21,946 nucleotides of DNA from an uncultured Succinivibrio sp. (GTDB lineage Bacteria; Pseudomonadota; Gammaproteobacteria; Enterobacterales; Succinivibrionaceae). Each line of letters begins with the position of its first letter. The stretch's first letter is position 1. The DNA lies in assembly GCA_900767695.1 (NCBI GenBank), contig CAAGAC010000125.1, positions 1-21,946 on the forward strand. The letters are read 5' to 3'. The notes under the pieces are model-generated. The model had not been told where the DNA came from. It searched no databases and was given only the letters and a program-made list of their open reading frames with translations. Below are positions 8,025 to 15,777 of this stretch, piece after piece. The translations under genes and the position numbers were made by a program.

Positions 8025-9740
8025 ATGGAAAAGCTCAACGGCGCGGCGCAGCTCGTGCGCGCGCTTGAGGATCTCGGAGTCACCGAGATCTTCGGATACC
8101 CGGGGGCCGCCGTCGTGGACATCTACGACGAGCTGTACAGCTCCAAGAAGATCCACCACACCCTGGCGCGCCACGAGCAGGGTGCCGTGCACGAGGCCGA
8201 CGGCTACGCCCGCGCCTCGGGCAGGGTAGGCGTCGCGCTCGTGACCTCCGGCCCGGGCGCCACCAACACCGTGACCGCGATTGCCACCGCCTACATGGAC
8301 TCTATTCCGCTCGTGGTGATTTCGGGCCAGGTCTCGACCGGCCTCATCGGCACCGACGCCTTTCAGGAGGTCGACACCGTGGGCGTCACCCGCCCGGTGG
8401 TGAAGTACTCCTTCCTGTGCAAAAAGCCCGAGGACATCGTCCCCAACATCCGCAAGGCCTTCTACATCGCCTCGACCGGGCGCAAGGGTCCGGTCGTGGT
8501 CGACATTCCAAAGAACTGCCAGACCAAGCGCTACGTCTTCGAGTACGAGCAGGGCGGCGAGGTCCGCCTGCGCTCCTACAACCCGACTGTCTTCGGCCAC
8601 CGCGGCCAGGTCAAGCGCGCCTGCGAGGAGCTCTTGAAGGCCCGCCGCCCGGTGCTGCTTCTAGGCGGCGGCGTGGTGCAGGGCAACGCCTGCGAGGAGG
8701 CAAGGCAGCTTGCCCGCTCCCTCCATCTGCCCGTGGTGTGCACCTTCATGGGACTTGGCGCGTTCCCGGGGAGCGATCCGCAGTGCCTCGGCATGCTCGG
8801 CATGCACGGCCTGTACGCTGCAAACGAGACGATGAACGGCTCGGATCTCGTGCTCGCCGTCGGATGCCGCTTTGCCGATCGCGCCACCAACAACGTGAAG
8901 AAGTTCTGCCCCGACGCAACCATCGTCCACATCGACGTCGATCCTGCATCCATTTCAAAGACCGTCCATGCCGACATCCCCATCGTGGGCGACGCCAGGG
9001 CGGTGCTAGGACAGATGCTCCAGGGGCTTAAGGAGTCCGAGGCAAGGCCCAACTCCGAGCTTGATCCCTGGTGGAGGCAGATAGACGAGTGGCGCAGGAT
9101 CCATCCGCTCTCCTACACCCGCAAGGAGGGGATGCTCCGCCCGCAGGAGGTCATAGAGGCGGTATACAACAAGACTAGGGATCTCGACCCCATAGTCACC
9201 ACCGACGTCGGCCAGCACCAGATGTTCACGGCGCAGTTCTTCAAGTTCGACGAGCCGCGCCGCCTGGTGAGCTCGGGGGGCCTTGGCACCATGGGCTTCG
9301 GCGTTCCCGCCGCGGTCGGCGCGCAGAAGGCGCTGCCCGACAGGCTGGTGCTCTGCATCACCGGCGACGGCTCCTTCCAGATGTGCATGCAGGAGCTTGC
9401 GGTCGCGCGCAAGTACTCGATGCCCTTGAAGATCTTCATCCTCGACAACAGCGTGCTCGGCATGGTCAGGCAGTTCCAGACCGTCTTCTACCACCACCGC
9501 TACGCCGGGACGAACCTCGACTTCAACCCTGATTTCGTCAAGATGGCCGACGCCTTCGGCTGCGAGGGCTTCCGCGTCAAGCCAGGCGACGACATCAATG
9601 CTGCCATCGACAGGGCGCTCAAGGTCAATGACCGCCCCTGCATAGTCGATTTCATCACCGACACCAACGCCATCGTCCTGCCCTGGCAGCGCGCCGACGG
9701 CTCAATGATTGAGATGATCCTGGACGAGGAGGGCAACTGA
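8025..9740 (+). CDS. ilvI: acetolactate synthase (AHAS) large subunit, copy 2 (divergent active site)
   Basis: This 571-residue paralogue of copy 1 keeps Glu51 in RHEQG, SGPGATN, DAFQEVD, the GDGSFQM ThDP motif and the overall IlvI plan. Two usually conserved residues differ: the FAD motif is RFADR (Ala284 for Asp), and the Trp of MVRQWQ is Phe484. Loss of that Trp lowers 2-ketobutyrate preference in E. coli AHAS II mutants, and AHAS I naturally lacks it, so this copy may mainly make acetolactate. That is an inference. I chose ATG 8025 (MEKLNGAAQLVRALEDLG), preceded by GGAAGGA, because it aligns with copy 1 and with E. coli IlvI. An in-frame ATG at 8007 would add six residues but has a poorly spaced ribosome site. 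Confidence 0.93.
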   Translation: MEKLNGAAQLVRALEDLGVTEIFGYPGAAVVDIYDELYSSKKIHHTLARHEQGAVHEADGYARASGRVGVALVTSGPGATNTVTAIATAYMDSIPLVVISGQVSTGLIGTDAFQEVDTVGVTRPVVKYSFLCKKPEDIVPNIRKAFYIASTGRKGPVVVDIPKNCQTKRYVFEYEQGGEVRLRSYNPTVFGHRGQVKRACEELLKARRPVLLLGGGVVQGNACEEARQLARSLHLPVVCTFMGLGAFPGSDPQCLGMLGMHGLYAANETMNGSDLVLAVGCRFADRATNNVKKFCPDATIVHIDVDPASISKTVHADIPIVGDARAVLGQMLQGLKESEARPNSELDPWWRQIDEWRRIHPLSYTRKEGMLRPQEVIEAVYNKTRDLDPIVTTDVGQHQMFTAQFFKFDEPRRLVSSGGLGTMGFGVPAAVGAQKALPDRLVLCITGDGSFQMCMQELAVARKYSMPLKIFILDNSVLGMVRQFQTVFYHHRYAGTNLDFNPDFVKMADAFGCEGFRVKPGDDINAAIDRALKVNDRPCIVDFITDTNAIVLPWQRADGSMIEMILDEEGN

Positions 9741-10243
9741 TGCGACACGTGGTTTCAATCCTGATTGAAAACGAGGCCGGAGCGCTCTCGCGCGTCGTCG
9801 GGCTGTTCTCCCAGCGCGGCTACAACATCGAGAGCCTGACCGTGGCACCCACCGAGGATCCGACTCTCTCTCGCTGCACCATCCTCACCACCGGCGAGAG
9901 CGAGGAGATAGAGCAGATCACAAAGCAACTCCACAAGCTCGTCTGCGTCCTGAGGGTCTCGGCCATATCCGAGGAGCCCGAGGGCGGCCTTGAGCGCGAG
10001 CTCGTGCTCATCAAGGTGCCGACGCCCAACCGCGGCATCAGGGAGGACATCAAGTCCATAGCCGACATCTTCAGCGCAAGGATCATCGACGTCTCGGCAG
10101 AGGTGATCACGATGGAGTACGTCGGCTCGTCGCAGGAGGTGGACAACTTCTGCGCGACCGTCCTCAAGCTCTCCGACGTTCTGGAAGTGGTGCGCTCGGG
10201 CGTGCTCGGCATCGCCCGCGGCAACCACTGCATGCACAGCTAG
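9740..10243 (+). CDS. ilvH: acetolactate synthase small (regulatory) subunit, copy 2
   Basis: The 167-residue protein has an ACT domain beginning MRHVVSILIENEAGALSRVV and a C-terminal regulatory domain ending GVLGIARGNHCMHS. Its stretch GLFSQRGYNIESLTVAPT is closer to E. coli IlvH than copy 1 is. Asn11, Gly14 and Asn29 are kept, so valine control is likely. The ATG shares one base with the stop of the large subunit (TGATG), with AGGAGG at 9727-9732 inside the upstream gene, a tight translational coupling typical of subunits made in fixed ratio. Confidence 0.94.
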   Translation: MRHVVSILIENEAGALSRVVGLFSQRGYNIESLTVAPTEDPTLSRCTILTTGESEEIEQITKQLHKLVCVLRVSAISEEPEGGLERELVLIKVPTPNRGIREDIKSIADIFSARIIDVSAEVITMEYVGSSQEVDNFCATVLKLSDVLEVVRSGVLGIARGNHCMHS

Positions 10244-10258
10244 GCTTGGCCTCGCAGT

Positions 10259-10299
10259 AAAAGCAGCGCCCCGCCGCGGTCTTCCGCAGCGGGGCGCTG
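10259..10299 (-). terminator. shared terminator hairpin between ilvH copy 2 and rmuC
   Basis: An eleven-pair stem, CAGCGCCCCGC (10264-10274) and GCGGGGCGCTG (10289-10299), is extended by GCGG/CCGC around a TCTT loop. The U-run (complement of 10259-10262) is on the rmuC side, so it best ends rmuC transcripts. It may also stop the converging ilvIH transcript. Confidence 0.7.
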
Positions 10300-10323
10300 T
10301 GCTGATGGGGCGGGGCGGAGAGG

Positions 10324-11859
10324 CTACTTCGCCTCCTCGTCGTTTGCAGCCGAGAAGGTGATGGCCTCGGGCTCGTCTTCCTTCCCATCCTCATCGCCGC
10401 CATCGTCGCCATGATCAGGCTTCACGTCCACGGTGGTGCCGTCAAGCTCCTTCATCACCTCGGGGGCGCGCGCGGAGAAGCGCGAGAGCATGGTCGCAAG
10501 GCTGCCCTTGCCGCTGATGAGGCGGCTTCCCAGGGTCTCTAGGGCCGACTCGAAGGAGTCCTTGCGCTTGAGAACGTCGCCGTAGGCGTCGTGCACGAGT
10601 CCGAACTTGTCGGCTATCTTCTGGGCGGCGGCTGCCAGATCGCGGATGTGGTCGTTCTGGTGGGCCAGCACCCAGAGGTTCGACACCACGCGCAGCGCCG
10701 GCACCAGGGTGCTCGGGCTCACGAGGTAGACGTTCCTTGAGGCGGCGTAGTCGTAGATCGAGTGGTCGCGGTTGAACGCCAGGAAGAGCGCGCCGTCCAG
10801 CGGCACGAACATGAAGACGAAAGACGGGCTGTTGAAGCTGCGGTAGCTGCCGTAGTCGCGCTTGGAAAGGCCGTCGATGTGGCTGCGGATGGAGTCGATG
10901 TGGGCCTTGGCCGCCTTCTCGCGCTGCTCCTCCGTGTCGGCGTTGCAGTAGTCGGTGTAGGCGGTGAGCGAGCACTTGGCGTCGATGATGAGGCTGTGCG
11001 AGTCGGGCAGGCGGATCACCACGTCGGGCCTTCCGCTCTCGCCTAGGGCGCGGTTGCCCGCAACCTCGCGCTCGTACTCAGTGCCCTTGATGAGGCCTGA
11101 GGCGTCCAGGGCGCGCTCAAGCTGGAGCTCTCCCCACATGCCCTGGGCCTTGCCGCCGGACTTGAGCGCGTTCGTAAGGTCGAGCGCCTGCTTTGACAGG
11201 CTCTGCTGGGCGTCCTGCATGTGCTTGAGCTCCGAGCTGAAGCGTCCTGCCTGCTCCGAGGAGTCCTTCTGGGTCTTGAGCAGCAGCTCGCGGAACTGGA
11301 GGAGCTCCTCCTTGAGCGGCATGACGGTGTCCGAGAGGGTCTTCTGCGAGGACTTCTGGAGATCCTGGCCCCTGTCCTTGAGCATGCGCTCGGAGAGGGC
11401 GGTCAGGTGTTCCTCAAGCGTGCGGCGGGCATTCTCCTGGGCCTGCGCATCGGTCTCGCGCAGCTGCTTCAAGTTGTCCACCTCGCGGGAGCGGGATGCC
11501 AGGGCCTCGCGCGCTTCCATCAGCTGCGTGTTGGCGCTATCAAGCTGCCTTGAGCAGTCGGCGTTGAGCGCATCGAGGCGCTGGTTGTCGGCGCTGACCG
11601 CCGCCACGTGCTCGCGCGCCTGCGAGAGCTCGTCCTGGAGGGCGGCGTTGCGCTGCTCGAGATCCTGGTTCTTCTGATCGGTGATGGAGTTGAGCTGCTT
11701 GAGCTGCTCCGAGGTCGTCTCGGCGATGGCGCGAAGCCGCCTCTCCTCGGAGAACTTCCTTGAAAGGGAGATGAGTTTTGCCACCGCTGCAAGCGCGATG
11801 ACTATAAGCACGCCCAGGGCGATATTGGCCGGGGCGAGTTCCAGACCGAGTGAATCCAT
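10324..11859 (-). CDS. rmuC: RmuC family DNA recombination protein
   Basis: RmuC proteins limit certain DNA rearrangements and carry a restriction-endonuclease-like core. This 511-residue member has an N-terminal membrane anchor (about residues 11-30), a long coiled coil (about 35-210) rich in Gln, Glu and Ala, then the RmuC core with KAQGMWGELQLERALDASGL (Trp242), GRPDVVIRLPDSHSLIIDAKCSL and SPSTLVPALRVVSNLW. The core residues D and K of IIDAKCSL fit the nuclease fold. The tail after about 480 is acidic and extended, making it longer than the E. coli protein (475). The ATG has GGAGG eight bases upstream. The gene is transcribed alone, ending at the hairpin near 10299. Confidence 0.93.
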   Translation of the reverse strand: MDSLGLELAPANIALGVLIVIALAAVAKLISLSRKFSEERRLRAIAETTSEQLKQLNSITDQKNQDLEQRNAALQDELSQAREHVAAVSADNQRLDALNADCSRQLDSANTQLMEAREALASRSREVDNLKQLRETDAQAQENARRTLEEHLTALSERMLKDRGQDLQKSSQKTLSDTVMPLKEELLQFRELLLKTQKDSSEQAGRFSSELKHMQDAQQSLSKQALDLTNALKSGGKAQGMWGELQLERALDASGLIKGTEYEREVAGNRALGESGRPDVVIRLPDSHSLIIDAKCSLTAYTDYCNADTEEQREKAAKAHIDSIRSHIDGLSKRDYGSYRSFNSPSFVFMFVPLDGALFLAFNRDHSIYDYAASRNVYLVSPSTLVPALRVVSNLWVLAHQNDHIRDLAAAAQKIADKFGLVHDAYGDVLKRKDSFESALETLGSRLISGKGSLATMLSRFSARAPEVMKELDGTTVDVKPDHGDDGGDEDGKEDEPEAITFSAANDEEAK

Positions 11860-11996
11860 GCCAGGATCCTCCGCGAAATATTGTTCTAAATATTGTACTC
11901 GAAATGAACGGGGTTGCGGCGTGAAAAAGGCAACCTATTGTAAAGACACGGATAATTTATGGTAGCGCGGGCAGGGACGCCCGAGAATCTGAAGAC

Positions 11997-12023
11997 AAAA
12001 AAGCGCCGGCTCCTAGCCGGCGC
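11997..12023 (-). terminator. intrinsic terminator of the porin gene
   Basis: On the reverse strand a perfect nine-pair stem (arms 12015-12023 and 12003-12011, loop 12012-12014) is followed by six U residues. A second, weaker hairpin (CTTTTCA/TGAAAAG, 12030-12047) lies just before it. The rest of the 11860-12077 gap shows only the rmuC ribosome site. Confidence 0.88.
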
Positions 12024-12077
12024 AATCAGCTTTTCATTGCTGAAAAGGGTTAACCAACTTCAAAGGCTGTTCCGCTA

Positions 12078-13229
12078 TTAGAAGGTGTAGCGGGCGCCGA
12101 TGGCGTAGATGTTCTCGGCATCCTTGTCAGTAGCGGAGCCGTTGTTGAACTTCTGGCCAGTGAGCGAGTAGTAGTCGTCGGAGCCGGCGTCGATGTTGGC
12201 CTCAGCCCAAACGCGGAAGTTCGGGTTGATGTTGTAGGCGACGTTGAACTGGACGAGCTTGCCAGCCCTGTCGGTGTAGCCGTTGGCAGCAGCCTGATCG
12301 ATCTCCTGCTTGCGCCACTGGTAGCCGGTGGAGAGAACCACGCCGGAATCGAAGCCGTAGCTGACTATCGACTCAAATGCCTTGGTGGTCAGATCGTTGC
12401 CGTCGTAGGCGCCGTCGTAGAACTCAACCTTGTCGTAGGTGTAGTCGATGGCGAGGTAGAGGCCCTTCTTGAAGGTACCCCAGGACAGGCCGGCAGCCCA
12501 AGTCTTCTCGTGATCGAAGGTGCCCATGACAGTTCCGAACTTGGAGAACGAGGCGGTCAGATCGCCGTTGTCGTTCTGGCCGTCAAGGTACTTGTAGGCG
12601 ACGCGGATGGCGATCGGTCCAAACACCACATTCGGGGTGGTGTAGCCGGCATAGAGCGAGAAGCCATCGTTGACCTTGGCCGACTTCAGAACATCGGAGT
12701 CGTAATTGTTCTCAGCGAACTGGGCAGTTGCAATGGCGTCGAAGCCATAGCCGGAGAACATGTAGGAGAGCTTGCCGGAGTTGCGCTCATCGCCAACCAG
12801 GGCCATGCAGCCGTACTCCTCGAAGTGGTCGGTCACATCGGAGGCAAACTGGAACGGATCCTCGTAGCGGCCTGCCTGGATCTTGCCGAACTGGCCGAAG
12901 TCGATGCCGACATACTGGTCACGGGAAGCGAAGCTGCCAGCAGACCCGGAGCTGTCACCAACGTTCTGGGACTGCCACTCGGCAAAGCCGTAGCCTGCGA
13001 TGCTGCTGGTGATCTGGGTGCGGCCGGCAATGTTCAGACGGGCGCGGTTGCGAATGGTCTGGTCATCGGTTCCGGAGACCTTGTGCGCGCCGCCGGAGAG
13101 CCAGAGGGCCTCAATACGGCCGCCGATGTCCAGCGAGGTGCCATCCTTGTTGTAGACAGGGGTGGCGGAAACGGAAGTGGCAACGAAAGCTGCAGAAGCA
13201 ACTGCTAATGCCAGTAATGATTTTTTCAT
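12078..13229 (-). CDS. outer membrane porin (OmpC/OmpF-type general porin)
   Basis: The 383-residue precursor begins with a signal peptide (residues 1-22, MKKSLLALAVASAAFVATSVSA), then VYNKDGTSLDIGGRIEALW, a typical first strand of gammaproteobacterial porins. Alternating beta strands follow, with GQFGKIQAGRYEDPF in the position of the usual LGLGTFGSVTLGR-like turn and strand, and the chain ends in GARYTF, the C-terminal aromatic signal for outer membrane assembly. It should form a 16-strand trimeric channel for small solutes. I chose ATG 13229, with AAGGGA seven bases upstream, over an upstream GTG at 13280 that would add 17 residues ahead of a perfect signal peptide. A monocistronic unit with a strong terminator fits an abundant protein. 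Confidence 0.9.
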   Translation of the reverse strand: MKKSLLALAVASAAFVATSVSATPVYNKDGTSLDIGGRIEALWLSGGAHKVSGTDDQTIRNRARLNIAGRTQITSSIAGYGFAEWQSQNVGDSSGSAGSFASRDQYVGIDFGQFGKIQAGRYEDPFQFASDVTDHFEEYGCMALVGDERNSGKLSYMFSGYGFDAIATAQFAENNYDSDVLKSAKVNDGFSLYAGYTTPNVVFGPIAIRVAYKYLDGQNDNGDLTASFSKFGTVMGTFDHEKTWAAGLSWGTFKKGLYLAIDYTYDKVEFYDGAYDGNDLTTKAFESIVSYGFDSGVVLSTGYQWRKQEIDQAAANGYTDRAGKLVQFNVAYNINPNFRVWAEANIDAGSDDYYSLTGQKFNNGSATDKDAENIYAIGARYTF

Positions 13230-13353
13230 GATAAATCCCTTTGTATGAAAAAAATTTTTTAATCGTGCTCTATTCGGCACTGTTTCATTGTAGTCAATGA
13301 AAAGTTAACGCGCTTCACAGTTTTTGCAAAAACGATGTAAAGAATCAAAAAAT

Positions 13354-13382
13354 ATAATACTGAAAATAAAATAAAAGTCCAA
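13354..13382 (-). promoter_or_regulatory. candidate porin promoter
   Basis: On the reverse strand TTGGAC (13382-13377), a 17-base AT-rich spacer and TATTAT (13359-13354, 5/6) precede the porin. The leader would be about 118 bases, long enough for small-RNA control as is common for porins. Confidence 0.38.
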
Positions 13383-13832
13383 AGATCGAACGATAAATGA
13401 TAGCGTTTTCATATCCTTTTTAGAACGATGAAAATGTCTGTTTTGATGGCTCTTTTCAAACTTTTAAGTCAATTTAGTGCAATTTAAAAATATACCGATA
13501 TTAAAAAACGTCTGAAATAGATATGCAATTATTATAACTTGTACGCAATGCTATATGATAAAGCATAATAAATGTGATGTTATTTGAATTCTACACCCGT
13601 TCAAATCCCTCGTTGATGGAAAGGAGTCTGATCGCTTTTGGGCAAGCTTCCATTTTCTGAAAGGTGTAACCGTTTCCCTGAAAAACGTACAAGTTCACAA
13701 AATGGTGAGCAGGAAATCAAAAATTCCGCATATCTGTGAACTTTGCGCGCGATCTTGCGCGCCAGTCATGCTCTAGATGACAGGATTGTAGGTGATCAGA
13801 TCACATACGAAACGTTACGAAACTGAGAAACG
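13383..13832. other. long AT-rich gap without genes
   Basis: I see no coding potential here. The base composition is strongly AT-rich against GC-rich neighbours. It holds one TCTGATC (13627-13633), the palindrome GTGATC-A-GATCAC (13792-13804) and two direct copies of GAAACGTT (13809-13816 and 13827-13834) with a GAAACT between them, next to the -35 box of the following unit. These could be operators. The forward stretch ends in a putative RNA gene. Confidence 0.5.
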
Positions 13833-13860
13833 TTGTATCGGCAGAGCATTTTTGTATAGT
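13833..13860 (+). promoter_or_regulatory. candidate promoter of the 13867-13985 RNA unit
   Basis: TTGTAT (13833-13838), a 16-base spacer and TATAGT (13855-13860, 5/6) would start a forward transcript near 13867. The -35 box matches only 3/6 and overlaps a GAAACGTT repeat. Confidence 0.35.
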
Positions 13861-13866
13861 CTGAAA

Positions 13867-13985
13867 GAAAAGGAGTGCTTGCGCCGAGTTGCGGATCTTG
13901 CGGAAATGGCAGACGCGCGATGGAGTTGAGGTCTGGCTCCGGCGCCTTTTGGTAAAAAACGGGGGCCTTGCGGTCCCCGTTATTT
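13867..13985 (+). ncRNA. putative small RNA or decayed tRNA-Leu
   Basis: A promoter-like sequence upstream and a hairpin with a U-rich tail at the end bracket about 120 bases. Inside, 13900-13916 reads GCG-GAAATGGCAGA-CGC, a near copy of the bacterial tRNA-Leu D-arm (GCG-GAATTGGTAGA-CGC). TTGAGGT at 13926-13932 equals the tRNA-Leu(GAG) anticodon loop, and GCGCCG (13881-13886) pairs with CGGCGC (13940-13945) like an acceptor stem. There is no proper anticodon stem, T-arm or CCA end, and the spacing is wrong for a working tRNA. A class II tRNA remnant or an unrelated sRNA are both possible. Confidence 0.33.
13954..13981 (-). terminator. intrinsic terminator of ilvD (possibly bidirectional)
   Basis: On the reverse strand a GC-rich stem with arms 13972-13981 and 13958-13967 around a GCAA loop is followed by a run of U. 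One A-C mismatch interrupts it. On the forward strand the same hairpin has a G-U pair and is followed by TATTTTC, so it can also end the converging RNA. Confidence 0.8.
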
Positions 13986-13997
13986 TCAGGAGAAAAC

Positions 13998-15683
13998 TCA
14001 GTCGCGGGTCTTGATGATCGCGCCGAGACTTGCGGAGGCGCATGCCTGGCGGTAGTGGTAGAGGGTTCCCTCTATCCTGCGGCAGCGATCAGGCGCGCCT
14101 TCGGCGCGGCGCTTTGCAAAGTCCACGTCGGCGTCGATCGTCCCTTTGTCCACGTCGATGTGGATGACGTCGCCGTCCCTTAAGTACTTGATGGGGCCGT
14201 CGTCGTAGGACTCAGGACAGATGTGGCCGACGAAGCAGCCGTTGTTAGAGCCCGAGAAGCGCCCGTCTGTGATAAGGCAGACCTTGCCGCCAAGGCCCAT
14301 GCCCACTAGGAGCTTCATCGCCTTGTACTGCTCGGGCATGCCCGGGCCGCCGCGCGGACCCTCGTTGCGGATCACCACGACGTCGCCTGCTTTGATCCTG
14401 AGGGCGCGGATCCCCTTGAGGGCCTCGTCCTCGCTTTCAAAGATAACGGCCTTGCCGGTGAACTTGTGGGCCTCGGGCGGGATCGCGGAAGGCTTGGTGA
14501 CAGCTCCGTCAGGGGCGAGCGACCCGTGGAGGATGGCGATGCCCGGGCTGTGGTGCACCGGGTTGTCGAGGTGGTGGATCACCTCGTCGTTGAGGTTCTC
14601 GCCGTACTTCTCAAGGTTCTGCTCCAAGGTCTCGCCGGTGCAGGTGATGCCGCCAAGGCTGAGCTTGGACCTGATCTCGTTCATGAGGGCATGCACGCCG
14701 CCTGCCTCGTAGAAGTCCAGGAGCATGTGCGTGCCGGCCGGCACCACCGAGATCATGTGCGGAACCTCGGAGGCGACCTTGCCGAAGTCGTCGATGGTGA
14801 ACTTGACCCTGGCCTCGTAGGCGATGGCGAGCATGTGCAGCACCGCGTTGGTGGAGCCGCCGATCGCCGAGTTGACGCGCACGGCGTTCTTTATGGAGTC
14901 CAGCGTGACGATGTCGCGGGCGCGGATGTTTTTGCGCACGAGGTTCATCACCGCAAGGCCTGACTCGAACGAGATGCGCATGCGCCTTGAGTAGACGGCT
15001 GGGATCGCCGCGCACCCGGGAAGCGAGAGGCCCATGGCCTCGGCAAGGCAGGCCATGGTGTTGGCAGTGCCGAGCATCGCGCACGAGCCGATGGTCGGCA
15101 CCGCGTTGTCCTCAAGCCAGTCGAATTGCTTCTTAGTGATCTTGCCGGACTTGAGGGCGCCTTCGGACTGCTGGATTATCGAGTGGTCGAGATACTCGCC
15201 GCCGTAGGGGTTGCCCTTCTTCATGTGGCCGGGCAGGGCAGGGCCGCCGTTTACAAAGACGGTCGGCAGGTTGACGCGAAGGGCGCCCAGGATGAGTCCC
15301 GGCTCAATCTTGTCGCAGGAGCCTAGGAGCACCAGGCCGTCGAGCTGGTGGGCCTGGACCATGGTCTCCACGTCGTTTGCCACGCACTCGCGGGAGGGCA
15401 GGACGTAGCGCATGCCCTCGTGGCCCATCGCCATGCCGTCGCAGCAGGCGATGGTGCCGAACTCCACTGGCGTGCCGCCGCCTGCGAATATGCCTTCCTT
15501 GACCCTCTCGGCCATCTCCTTGAGGATGTTGTGGCCCGGGCAGATCTCGTTGAAGGCGTTGACCACGCCGATGATGGGCTTGTGCAGTTCCGAGTCAGAG
15601 TAGCCTGCGGCCTTGTACAGGGCCCTCACGTTGGCCCACTCGGGGCCGTTCATGATGTCCTGCGATCTGAACTTGAAATCCAT
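13998..15683 (-). CDS. ilvD: IlvD/Edd family dehydratase (dihydroxyacid or sugar-acid dehydratase)
   Basis: The 561-residue protein carries the three cysteines that hold the Fe-S cluster in this family, Cys48 (NEICPGH), Cys123 (GSCDKIEPG, with Lys125) and Cys201 (GSCAMLGTANTM), plus CCDGMAMGH at 80-88, GGSTNAVLHMLAIA, EGPRGGPGMPE and DGRFSGSNNGCFVGH. Family members remove water from 2,3-dihydroxy acids: dihydroxyisovalerate in branched-chain synthesis, or aldonic acids in sugar-acid catabolism. GTANTM...LPGCAAIPAVYSRRMR reminds me of the sugar-acid subgroup, and the gene lies behind a TRAP transporter with a GntR regulator nearby, which favours catabolism. Two ilvIH pairs in the same window keep the biosynthetic role possible. 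ATG 15683 has AAGGAG upstream. A hairpin separates it from dctM. Confidence 0.85.
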   Translation of the reverse strand: MDFKFRSQDIMNGPEWANVRALYKAAGYSDSELHKPIIGVVNAFNEICPGHNILKEMAERVKEGIFAGGGTPVEFGTIACCDGMAMGHEGMRYVLPSRECVANDVETMVQAHQLDGLVLLGSCDKIEPGLILGALRVNLPTVFVNGGPALPGHMKKGNPYGGEYLDHSIIQQSEGALKSGKITKKQFDWLEDNAVPTIGSCAMLGTANTMACLAEAMGLSLPGCAAIPAVYSRRMRISFESGLAVMNLVRKNIRARDIVTLDSIKNAVRVNSAIGGSTNAVLHMLAIAYEARVKFTIDDFGKVASEVPHMISVVPAGTHMLLDFYEAGGVHALMNEIRSKLSLGGITCTGETLEQNLEKYGENLNDEVIHHLDNPVHHSPGIAILHGSLAPDGAVTKPSAIPPEAHKFTGKAVIFESEDEALKGIRALRIKAGDVVVIRNEGPRGGPGMPEQYKAMKLLVGMGLGGKVCLITDGRFSGSNNGCFVGHICPESYDDGPIKYLRDGDVIHIDVDKGTIDADVDFAKRRAEGAPDRCRRIEGTLYHYRQACASASLGAIIKTRD

Positions 15684-15707
15684 GGAAACTCCTTTTTGCA
15701 GACATTC

Positions 15708-15735
15708 AAAAGGCAGGCCTGCAAGCAGGCCTGCC
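15708..15735 (-). terminator. hairpin with short U-run between dctM and ilvD
   Basis: Arms GGCAGGCCTGC (15712-15722) and GCAGGCCTGCC (15725-15735) form a perfect inverted repeat followed on the reverse strand by four U residues. Only about 25 bases remain before the ilvD start, so ilvD relies on read-through. It may lower ilvD expression or protect the upstream message. Confidence 0.6.
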
Positions 15736-15777
15736 CTGATTGGTTAGTAGTAGTGGTTGGTTGTCATGCCATCAGCC

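Noticed and set aside
13876..13928. Short leader-peptide-like frame from TTG 13879 behind AGGAG
   Set aside because: The ribosome site is only three bases from the TTG, no run of regulatory codons occurs, and no forward gene lies downstream to attenuate.
13801..14043. 80-codon reverse open frame across the ilvD terminator
   Set aside because: It runs through a clear terminator and the end of ilvD in another frame, with no ribosome site or family resemblance.
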